A stretch of 64,000 bases of DNA from Lachnospiraceae bacterium (GTDB lineage: Bacteria; Bacillota; Clostridia; Lachnospirales; Lachnospiraceae). The stretch spans positions 62,001 to 126,000 of the forward strand of contig JAQXVT010000035.1 of NCBI GenBank assembly GCA_029225065.1. The letters run 5' to 3'. Under the pieces are notes generated by a model. That model did no database searches. It saw only the letters and a list, made by a program, of their open reading frames with translations, and was not told where the DNA came from. A program made the translations under genes and the position numbers. The stretch's first letter is position 1; the number at the start of each line of letters is the position of its first letter. This document shows, piece after piece, positions 57,301 to 64,000 of this stretch.

Positions 57301-57342
57301 ACATAAGGAATCTTTCCGCAAGCCCACTTCCTTGTGATATTT
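57301..57342. repeat. REP-like palindrome (cataaggaa family)
   Basis: ACATAAGGAATC... and ...CTTCCTTGTGATAT form the most degenerate member of the family, in the 200-base gap between trmK and the Nif3 gene. Confidence 0.5.
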
Positions 57343-57422
57343 CATAACTGAGCAGCTGCTTTTAAATAAAGAAGAAAAATGAGTCAGGAGTAAAGATAGA
57401 AAAAGAAACGGAAGGAATTAAA

Positions 57423-58205
57423 ATGAAAGTCGAAACAATCATAAAAGAACTGGACCGGGAATTTCCACGGACGCTTGCGATGGACTGGGACAATCCGGGG
57501 CTGCAGGTTGGAAGCAGCCAGAAAGAGGTAAAAAAAGTAATGGTTGCGCTGGATGCAACCAATGAAGTGATTGAGGAATGTATCGCATGGCATGCGGATC
57601 TGCTGCTGACGCACCATCCGCTTTTGCTTTCCGGCATCCGGCAGATCAATGACGGATCAATGCATGGACGAAAAGTACTGATGCTGGCAGAGCATGGCAT
57701 CGCGCATTATGCAATGCATACGAACTACGATGTGGCAAAGATGGCGGAGCTTGCTGGTGATTTCCTGCATCTTAAAAAACAGGTGCCGTTGGAACAGACC
57801 GGCTGTGCGGACGGAGTTGCATATGGAATCGGCTGTATTGGAGAGTTTGAAGCGGAAATGACGGCACAAGAATGCTGTGCGCTGGTAAAAGAAGCATTTG
57901 CACTTCCGCAGGTAAGACTGTTTGGAGCAAAAGAGACGAAGATAAAAAAAGCAGCAGTCTGCCCTGGCTCCGGAAAGAGTATGATTAAGGAGGCGCTTGC
58001 AGGCGGAGCACAGATTTATATTACCGGAGATATCGGCCATCACGACGGACTGGATGCCATGGATCAGGGGCTTTCGATCATCGATGCGGGACATTACGGA
58101 ATCGAGCAGATCTTTATTCCACATATGGAAGCGTGGATGAAAGCGCACTTTGGAGAGTTAGAAGTAAAAAGAGCGAAACAAAGAGAGCCGTTTGAAGTGA
58201 TTTGA
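57423..58205 (+). CDS. Nif3-like dinuclear metal-centre protein
   Basis: This 260-residue protein belongs to the Nif3 family (GTP cyclohydrolase I type 2-like), hexamers with a two-metal site and no agreed function. Metal-ligand motifs are LLLTHHPLLL at about 60-69, the central HTNYDVAK and the C-terminal DIGHHDGLDAMDQGLSIIDAGHYGIE. GGAAGGAA precedes the ATG. Its place after trmK in the dnaG-rpoD cluster is conserved across Firmicutes. Confidence 0.93.
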   Translation: MKVETIIKELDREFPRTLAMDWDNPGLQVGSSQKEVKKVMVALDATNEVIEECIAWHADLLLTHHPLLLSGIRQINDGSMHGRKVLMLAEHGIAHYAMHTNYDVAKMAELAGDFLHLKKQVPLEQTGCADGVAYGIGCIGEFEAEMTAQECCALVKEAFALPQVRLFGAKETKIKKAAVCPGSGKSMIKEALAGGAQIYITGDIGHHDGLDAMDQGLSIIDAGHYGIEQIFIPHMEAWMKAHFGELEVKRAKQREPFEVI

Positions 58206-58251
58206 CCGAGGCGAGCAAGTTGCCTGCGTCAATTGTGAAGGACGATAAGCA

Positions 58252-58281
58252 GTGGGCATGGGATTGCGAATATCCGCTTTG
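58252..58281 (+). repeat. AAGCGGA-type short hairpin repeat
   Basis: ATTGCGAATATCCGCTTTGG keeps the right half and loop of the family; the left arm is degenerate. It lies 34 bases before the next start codon. Confidence 0.45.
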
Positions 58282-58314
58282 GTGAATGTGTGACGCAGAA
58301 AATGGAGGTGCGAG

Positions 58315-59985
58315 ATGGACGAATTACAGCTTATAGTGGAAATAAACGGAGAAAGACGGACGTATTCTCCGGGGACGACCTACCGGGAGATCGCAGAGGA
58401 ATATCAGAAGGATTATCCGGCAAAAATTATACTTGCAAAGGTGGACGGCAGGCTGCGGGAGCTGACGAAGAGAGCAGAGGATGGAAGCAGCGTGTCATTT
58501 GTCACGGTGAAAGACAAGGCAGGCTACAGCACGTACTGCCGAAGCGTGGAGCTGCTGATGCTCAAGGCGATCTATCACATAGTTGGGGATAATCGGAAAA
58601 TTGACCGCGTTGGCGTGCATTTTTCCGTGAGCGGCGGCTATTACTGCACGATGCAGGGAAGTGTGCCGGTGACGCAGGAGTTTCTCGATCAGGTAAAAGA
58701 GTACATGCAGCAGCTTGTGCGGGAGGCACAGCCGATCCGGAAATTTTCGATTCCGACCTATGAGGCCTGCCGTCGCTTCCGGGAATACCGGATGTATGAT
58801 AAGGAACAGCTGGTTCGTTACCGGAGAGCATCCAGAGTGAATATTTATAACCTCATGACCTTTGAGGATTATTTTTACGGCTATATGGCACCGGATACTT
58901 CATGGCTGACCTGCTTTGATCTGCGCCTTTATGAGGATGGGTTTGTACTGATTTTTCCGACACGCCAGAATCCGGATCAGCTGCCGGAATTTTTACCGAG
59001 GAAAAAAATCTGGCAGGTACAGAAGGACTCGATGGAGTGGGGAACGCGTCTTGGCATTCCGACGGTCGGTGCGCTGAACGATTACATTGTAAGAAATGAT
59101 GTAAAAACGCTGATCATGATCCAGGAGGCATTTCACGAGAAACGAATCGCAGAGATGGCAGGAGCGATCGCTGCCTCTCCGGAAAAGAAGATTGTGCTGA
59201 TCGCCGGTCCGTCTTCCTCCGGAAAGACGACCTTTTCACATCGACTTTCCACACAGCTGGCAGTGTACGGGCTGCATCCGCACCCAATTGCTGCGGATGA
59301 TTATTTTGTGGACCGGGAAAAAACGCCGAAGGATGAAGACGGAAAATACGATTTCGAGCGGATCGAGGCGATCGATACGAAGCAGCTGAATGCGGATATG
59401 TCGGCACTTCTGCGCGGGGAGACGGTAGAGCTTCCGAGTTTTAATTTCAAGACCGGAAAGCGAGAATACAAGGGACGCTTCAAAAAGCTGGAAAAAAATG
59501 ACATTCTGATTATTGAAGGAATTCACGGATTGAATGACCAGCTGACGTATGCGCTGCCGAAGGAAAGTAAATTCCGGATCTATATCAGTGCACTGACACA
59601 GCTGAATATCGATGAGCACAACCGGATTCCGACGACGGACGGACGGCTTTTGCGCCGGATCGTGCGGGATGCAAGAACACGTGGTACGTCGGCGAAGGCG
59701 ACGATCGCGATGTGGGATTCGGTGCGCCGCGGTGAGGAAAATCACATTTTCCCATATCAGGAAAATGCAGACGTGATGTTTAACTCCGCGCTGATTTATG
59801 AGCTGGCTGTGCTGAAGCAGTATGCAGAGCCGTTGCTGTTCTCGATTGAACCGGGAGAGCCGGAATACGAGGAGGCAAAGAGACTTCTGAAGTTCCTTGA
59901 TTATTTCCTGCCGATTCCAGGGGATGCGATCCCGAATAATTCACTGATCCGTGAGTTCATAGGCGGCGGATGCTTTGACCTGTGA
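58315..59985 (+). CDS. TGS-domain nucleoside kinase
   Basis: This 556-residue protein joins three parts: a TGS domain (about 1-63, LQLIVEINGERRTYSPGTTY), a region resembling the second domain of threonyl-tRNA synthetase (about 64-230), and a uridine kinase/phosphoribulokinase-type kinase with P-loop GPSSSGKTT (298-306) and IIEGIHGLND. Such proteins occur in Clostridia, Thermotoga and spirochaetes and are annotated as nucleoside or uridine kinases. The reason for the synthetase-like N-terminus is unknown; it may bind RNA or sense ligands. GGAGGTG precedes the ATG. Confidence 0.88.
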   Translation: MDELQLIVEINGERRTYSPGTTYREIAEEYQKDYPAKIILAKVDGRLRELTKRAEDGSSVSFVTVKDKAGYSTYCRSVELLMLKAIYHIVGDNRKIDRVGVHFSVSGGYYCTMQGSVPVTQEFLDQVKEYMQQLVREAQPIRKFSIPTYEACRRFREYRMYDKEQLVRYRRASRVNIYNLMTFEDYFYGYMAPDTSWLTCFDLRLYEDGFVLIFPTRQNPDQLPEFLPRKKIWQVQKDSMEWGTRLGIPTVGALNDYIVRNDVKTLIMIQEAFHEKRIAEMAGAIAASPEKKIVLIAGPSSSGKTTFSHRLSTQLAVYGLHPHPIAADDYFVDREKTPKDEDGKYDFERIEAIDTKQLNADMSALLRGETVELPSFNFKTGKREYKGRFKKLEKNDILIIEGIHGLNDQLTYALPKESKFRIYISALTQLNIDEHNRIPTTDGRLLRRIVRDARTRGTSAKATIAMWDSVRRGEENHIFPYQENADVMFNSALIYELAVLKQYAEPLLFSIEPGEPEYEEAKRLLKFLDYFLPIPGDAIPNNSLIREFIGGGCFDL

Positions 59986-59997
59986 GTCAGAGGCGGA

Positions 59998-60056
59998 TTT
60001 TTTAACCGAGTCAAGCAAGTAACGAAGCGGATTGAAACAAGTAATGTTGACTCAGA
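59998..60056 (+). repeat. AAGCGGA-type repeat, extended copy
   Basis: GAGTCAAGCAAGTAACGAAGCGGATTG is followed by a GTTGACTC that pairs with the opening GAGTCAAC-like arm. It shares AGCAAGTARCGAAGCGGATTG with the copy at 60834. Confidence 0.5.
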
Positions 60057-60111
60057 AATGAAATACCTGTAACCAGCCGAAAGGTGCCGGATACAAGACG
60101 AAAGAAAAAGA

Positions 60112-60140
60112 TTTACAAATCCGTAAAATTATGATAGAAT
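60112..60140 (+). promoter_or_regulatory. sigma-A promoter of rnpB
   Basis: TTTACA (60112-60117) and TAGAAT (60135-60140) are 17 bases apart. The start near 60147 precedes the mature RNA end by about 12 bases. Confidence 0.75.
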
Positions 60141-60158
60141 GCGGTTTGCAAAAGCTGT

Positions 60159-60499
60159 AAGTAGGATAAATGGTCGCGGCTGGCAGGCCGAAAGGTGCCA
60201 GACGAGGAAAGTCCGGGCTTCACAGGGCAGGGATGCCGGATAACATCCGGTGGAGGTGACTCCAAGGACAGTGCAACAGAAATGAACCGCCGCGTTTTAC
60301 GCGGTAAGGGTGGAAGGGCAGTGTAAGAGACTACCGCCCTCCTGGTAACAGGAGGGGCATATGTAAACCCCATCCGAAGCAAGACCGCAACGAAGCATAT
60401 GGCGGCCCGTCAGCTTCAGGTAGGTTGCTTGAGCCTGCCGGCAACGGCAGGTCTGGATAGATGACCATTCACGACATAACCCGGCTTATCGTCCTGCTT
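60159..60499 (+). ncRNA. rnpB: RNase P RNA (class A type)
   Basis: The catalytic RNA that matures the 5' ends of tRNAs. The invariant CRI/CRII-CRV segments are clear: GAGGAAAGTCCGGGCT near the 5' end, the AGGGTGG and AGAGACTACCG middle, and ACATAACCCGGCTTATCG at the 3' end. Helix P1 forms between AAGTAGGATAA and TTATCGTCCTGCTT. The GGTGCCAGACGAGG entry and the P-helix pattern suggest class A. About 341 nucleotides, with own promoter and terminator. Confidence 0.96.
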
Positions 60500-60501
60500 G
60501 C

Positions 60502-60547
60502 AAAAATGAGCTGTGCACAGAGTGTTCTGTGCGCAGCTCATTTTTTG
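60502..60547 (+). terminator. rho-independent terminator of rnpB
   Basis: AAAATGAGCTGTGCACAG pairs with CTGTGCGCAGCTCATTTT, one mismatch, followed by further T. Confidence 0.92.
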
Positions 60548-60906
60548 TATACGCATTGCAAATCTCTTATAAGGATGCGGAGCTCATCAGGAAAAAATAT
60601 ACGTTTTTCTGGTTGCCAGTGCAGTTATAAAAATGTGTATGATAATAGTGCGCATCTGTACAGATCGTTCTTAGAAAAGTTTTAAGAAAAGCACAGAGAA
60701 ACCATTCTAGGATTTTGGAAGACGCTATGTTATAATAGCACCAGAAAAAGAGCAGTCGATCTGTCAAAATGACAGAGGACAGAGCGGCTGTCAGAGTGTG
60801 TTTGAATGCAGGTTGCGAAGCGACTGCGTTCATGAGCAAGTAGCGAAGCGGATTGTGAATGTCTGCTTTGCAATGCTCTGGAGGCTCAGGTAAGAAAGGA
60901 AAGGGA
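60548..60906 (+). other. gene-free leader of the surface-protein gene
   Basis: No gene is visible. TTAAGAAAAG...ATGTTATAATAGC includes a TATAAT at 60731-60736 about 170 bases before the start, though a clean minus-35 is not evident. The stretch ends with an AAGCGGA-type hairpin (60834-60870) 36 bases before the start codon. A fragment resembling the MITE terminus (AGAGTGTGTTTGAA) lies near 60795. Confidence 0.4.
60834..60870 (+). repeat. AAGCGGA-type short hairpin repeat
   Basis: AGCAAGTAGCGAAGCGGATTG and the TCTGCTT arm form the family stem with one G-U pair and loop TTGTGAATG, just before the ribosome-binding site of the surface protein. Confidence 0.6.
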
Positions 60907-63843
60907 ATGACTATGAAGAACAGACAGAAAAGATTGCTTGCCCTTTTGCTTGCAGGTGCGATGATGGCACTGCCGGTATCACAGGCATTTGCGGAGACGT
61001 CGTATGATGCGTCAGCAGGAGTGGAGCAGCGAGTACTGTTTCCGAAGGACAGCCTGACCGGCATCACAGCAGGGCTTACCGTGGATGGTACTCAGACAGA
61101 GGTATCAGAAGATGGAAGCTGGACGAATACAGATGACGGAAAGGTTTATGTTGCAGAGACGGCAGAGGATGGATCAATTCAGATTACACAGGCTGGATAT
61201 GAGCTGGAAGTGGAGAGCGGAACGGCAAGCCTGAAGGACGGAGATGACACGTATCATCATTACAGCTTCGGAGACTGGGAGCAGCCGGATGACTCTCTGG
61301 ACCGCGCCTATTATCAGAAAGGCGACATGGTTACGATTAAGGCAGACGAACCGAAAGAAGGCATGGAGTTTGCCGGATGGAAATGTGAGACAGACGGAGT
61401 AGAAATCGCAGATGCTTCCAGCGCAGAGACGACATTTGAGATGCTGAACCGCAAGGTAAAGATTACGGCGACATATCAGGAAAGCAAACCCCAGGAGTAT
61501 GTTGTTACGGTAAATAACGGAGAAGGAAGCGGAAGCTATGAGGTCGGCAGCGAAGTAACGATAGCAGCACCGGACCGGAGTGCAGAAGGCTATGAGTTCA
61601 CCGGCTGGAGTGTAGATACCGGAAATGTGTCCCTGAATGATGCATCTTCACTGACAACCGGCTTTGCAATGCCGGAGGGAGATGTGACACTTACGGCAGG
61701 CTATACAGAGATCGTGCCGGAACCGGTATCGTATGCCGTTACGGTAAATAACGGAGAGGGAAGCGGAAGCTACGAGGCAGGCAGTTGGGTAACGGTAACG
61801 GCGCCAGACCGGAGTGCAGAGGGCTATGAGTTCACCGGCTGGAGTGTAGATACCGGAAATGTGTCCCTGGCAGATACGTCTGCAGAAGAAACTGCTTTTA
61901 CGATGCCGGAGGGGAACGTAACACTGACTGCGGCATATACGGAGATACCACAGACAGAGACAGAGCCGGCAGCAATCGAGACGGAAGCGCCGGAGACGGA
62001 ACCAATATCGATCGAAACAGAAGCACCGGAGACAGAGCCGGCAGCAATCGAGACAGAAGCACCGGAAACGGAACCAATATCGATCGAAACAGAAGCGCCG
62101 GAGACAGAGCCGATATCGATCGAAACAGAAGCGCCGGAGACAGAGCCGGGAGCAATCGAGACGGAAGCACCGGAAACGGAGCCAATATCGATCGAGACAG
62201 AAGCGCCGGAGACAGAGCCGGGAGCAATCGAGACAGAAGCGCCGGAGACGGAGCAGAAATATGAAGTTACGGTCAACAATGGAATCGGAAGCGGAGAGTA
62301 CGCGGCAGGTGAGATTGTTTCAGTAGAGGCACCGTATGAAGGGGAAGACGGAGAGGTTTTCGAAATGTGGGAAAGCACATCAAACGTACAGTTAGAAGAT
62401 GTGCAGCAGCCGGTTACGACATTCGTAATGCCGGAGAATTCAGTCGAGCTTACTGCAGTGTATGCAGCAGCAAAATATACAGTAACTGTAGAAAATGGAA
62501 CTGCAGATACGGATGAAATCGAAGCAGGTAAAACGGTTACGGTTACGGCTGACGATCGTTTTGAGGAAGGATTGAAATTCTCACATTGGGAAGGCAGTGC
62601 GGTAGTAGATGGAGAAGAGAACGATGTTATTTTTGCAGATAAGAATGCAGAGACAACAAGCTTTACCATGCCGTCCGGAGATACGTCAGTCAAAGCGGTT
62701 TATGAGGAAAAAATAGAGTCTTACAGAGTAAGCGTTGCAAACGGACTTATTAACGGAACTTCCACAGAAATGTTCTGCGATGAGAATGAAGAGATTACAG
62801 TGACAGCAAATCCGAGTGCATCCGGGCAGCAGTTTTCAAGATGGATTATTAATGACGGAACCTATGATATCGGAGATGCAGCGTATGACGAGACTATTTC
62901 TCTTACGGTCACGGAGGATCTGGATATCCTTGCCACTTATGAGGGTGTTTCCTATGCAGTGACGGTAAAAAATGGAACAGCAAACTATGACGAATGCGTC
63001 AGTGGTACTGTTGTTACAATTACGGCAGATAAGGCACCGGAGGGATATGAGTTTGATACATGGACGGTAGATACACAAAATGTATCACTTGCAGATGCTT
63101 ATAAAGCAACGACAACGTTTACGATGCCGGAAGGTGAAGTGACTGTATCGGCATCTTATAAGAAGATTGTATACACAGTAAAAGTGGAAAATGGAAACAG
63201 TGACCAACAGTATTACTATGCAGGTGATACCGTAACGGTGACCTCAAATTATCCAGCCAGCGGCCGTGAGTTTAATAAATGGGAAGCAGTGAGCGGAAAC
63301 GTATCGTTTGCAGATTCTTCGAGATGGAAAACGACATTTACGATGCCGGCAACAAATGTATCGCTGCGTGCAACGTACAAAGACGGTCCATCACCGGATG
63401 ACAACCAGATTCTGGATCTGAAAGCTGGGGCAGAGTATTATATTGGTGATACGATCAAATTTACTGCTTCGGGAGCTGGAATGTCGAACAGTAATCCGAA
63501 TCCGGGAGATTATCGGTATCGTCCGTCGGCATATCAGATCAGCAATGTGTCAGGTGTGCTTCAGACTCCGTACTCTATCTCAATGGCGATTAAAGAGGCA
63601 GGAGAGTACACGGTAAAAGTTACGTACAATAAAGATATTTATGATGGAACAAATTGGGTATCCGATGGAACGACGGATGCAAAATCAGTTACGTTCAAGG
63701 TGATTCCAAAATCTGCGGCGGTACAGACAGGAGATGAGACACCAATTGCAATGGTGGTGGCTTTGGCAGTCGTATCCTGTGCAGTATTTGTAATCCTTCT
63801 GGTAATATTTCTTCGCAGAAGAAAAAATAATAGGAAGGAATAA
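60907..63843 (+). CDS. large cell-surface protein with bacterial repeat domains
   Basis: This 978-residue protein is exported (signal peptide ending SQAFAETS) and anchored by a C-terminal hydrophobic segment with basic tail (ILLVIFLRRRKNNRKE). Between lie about eight repeats of a 70-residue beta-rich unit (YxVTVNNGEGSGSY...GYEFTGWSVDTGNVSL...FTMPEGNVTLTAAYTE), of the InlB B-repeat/Flg_new type, interrupted at about residues 351-447 by a Glu/Thr/Pro tandem repeat. The sorting region reads AVQTGDETP, a variant lacking the LPXTG proline, as seen in some Lachnospiraceae. It is probably an adhesin or a matrix protein. ATG 60913 is a possible alternative start. Confidence 0.85.
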   Translation: MTMKNRQKRLLALLLAGAMMALPVSQAFAETSYDASAGVEQRVLFPKDSLTGITAGLTVDGTQTEVSEDGSWTNTDDGKVYVAETAEDGSIQITQAGYELEVESGTASLKDGDDTYHHYSFGDWEQPDDSLDRAYYQKGDMVTIKADEPKEGMEFAGWKCETDGVEIADASSAETTFEMLNRKVKITATYQESKPQEYVVTVNNGEGSGSYEVGSEVTIAAPDRSAEGYEFTGWSVDTGNVSLNDASSLTTGFAMPEGDVTLTAGYTEIVPEPVSYAVTVNNGEGSGSYEAGSWVTVTAPDRSAEGYEFTGWSVDTGNVSLADTSAEETAFTMPEGNVTLTAAYTEIPQTETEPAAIETEAPETEPISIETEAPETEPAAIETEAPETEPISIETEAPETEPISIETEAPETEPGAIETEAPETEPISIETEAPETEPGAIETEAPETEQKYEVTVNNGIGSGEYAAGEIVSVEAPYEGEDGEVFEMWESTSNVQLEDVQQPVTTFVMPENSVELTAVYAAAKYTVTVENGTADTDEIEAGKTVTVTADDRFEEGLKFSHWEGSAVVDGEENDVIFADKNAETTSFTMPSGDTSVKAVYEEKIESYRVSVANGLINGTSTEMFCDENEEITVTANPSASGQQFSRWIINDGTYDIGDAAYDETISLTVTEDLDILATYEGVSYAVTVKNGTANYDECVSGTVVTITADKAPEGYEFDTWTVDTQNVSLADAYKATTTFTMPEGEVTVSASYKKIVYTVKVENGNSDQQYYYAGDTVTVTSNYPASGREFNKWEAVSGNVSFADSSRWKTTFTMPATNVSLRATYKDGPSPDDNQILDLKAGAEYYIGDTIKFTASGAGMSNSNPNPGDYRYRPSAYQISNVSGVLQTPYSISMAIKEAGEYTVKVTYNKDIYDGTNWVSDGTTDAKSVTFKVIPKSAAVQTGDETPIAMVVALAVVSCAVFVILLVIFLRRRKNNRKE
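61957..62244 (+). repeat. 36-bp tandem repeat, eight units
   Basis: Eight in-frame units encode ETEPxxIETEAP, with xx alternating between AA, IS and GA. The nearly identical DNA units are prone to slipped-strand change, so copy number may vary among strains. The unit makes a rigid acidic stalk. Confidence 0.9.
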
Positions 63844-63895
63844 GCATCAGGCAGAGATGTTTTGAAAGTCGATTAGCTATAAATTGAGATGCAGC

Positions 63896-63957
63896 AAAAA
63901 GGCAGGAGAGTCTGGAAAGAGTAAATCCAGAGTCTTCTGCCTTTTTTGCAGAACCAC
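63896..63957 (+). terminator. rho-independent terminator of the surface-protein gene
   Basis: AAAAAGGCAGGAGAGTCTGG pairs with CCAGAGTCTTCTGCCTTTTT with small mismatches, followed by T. The last 43 bases of the window hold nothing recognisable. Confidence 0.85.
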
Positions 63958-64000
63958 GCATCATACAGGGATGAGAGAAACAGGAGCTTCGTTCGGTAAC

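Noticed and set aside
61957-62244. Possible CRISPR array
   Set aside because: The regular units are contiguous in-frame coding repeats without variable spacers, and no cas gene is present.
61824-62693. 289-residue minus-strand ORF with Ser/Val repeats
   Set aside because: It is the antisense shadow of the 36-bp tandem repeat in the surface-protein gene; the repeated words are the reverse reading of ETEP units.

Overview
The window looks like a chromosomal segment of a Gram-positive, spore-forming anaerobe of the class Clostridia, most likely a Lachnospiraceae gut bacterium. The grounds are AGGAGG ribosome-binding sites before most genes, clostridial sigma-A promoters, spore genes (spoVAC and a CwlC-like amidase), typical clostridial DUF families (DUF4317, DUF5721, DUF6171), a TGS-type nucleoside kinase, and several plant-glycan enzymes. 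I saw no tRNA, rRNA, CRISPR array, prophage or transposase gene.

Region 1 (1-11235) handles plant sugars. A sugar ABC importer (binding protein plus two permeases, no ATPase nearby) is followed by two different GH51 alpha-L-arabinofuranosidases with a small Cys-rich DUF6171 protein between them. Then come glucosamine-6-phosphate deaminase (nagB) and, convergent to it, a cellobiose phosphorylase (GH94) whose promoter carries a CcpA/LacI-type operator. A GH3 beta-glucosidase with permuted domains lies further on (26430-29219). Together they suggest uptake of arabinose-containing oligosaccharides and cytoplasmic breakdown of arabinosides and cello-oligosaccharides.

Region 2 (11698-14540) pairs an orphan binding lipoprotein with a membrane diguanylate cyclase: a possible sugar-sensing c-di-GMP module.

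Region 3 (14855-39491) is mostly housekeeping and small accessory genes: uridine kinase, amidase, mutY, a glycosyltransferase, a lipid kinase, glnS, a YdcF-like protein, a HAD phosphatase, an AEC transporter, spoVAC, DUF4317, a TraX-like protein, htpG under a CIRCE element, DUF5721, DegV, a small membrane protein and a NEW3-ABC export operon.

Region 4 (39746-45707) is arginine biosynthesis: argG diverges from argCJBD across a compact intergenic region where ARG-box-like sites overlap both promoters.

Region 5 (45980-60000) holds a DMT transporter, then comEA, a two-component system, a GerMN lipoprotein and comEC, then the macromolecular synthesis operon dnaG-rpoD-trmK-nif3, and a TGS-domain nucleoside kinase. 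It is followed by the RNase P RNA gene (rnpB) and a large repeat-rich surface protein (60907-63843).

The intergenic DNA carries at least three dispersed palindromic repeat families: a MITE-like element, a 'cataaggaa' REP-like palindrome, and a short AAGCGGA hairpin often placed just before ribosome-binding sites. All functional calls come from reading the sequence and recalling families; no database search was run.
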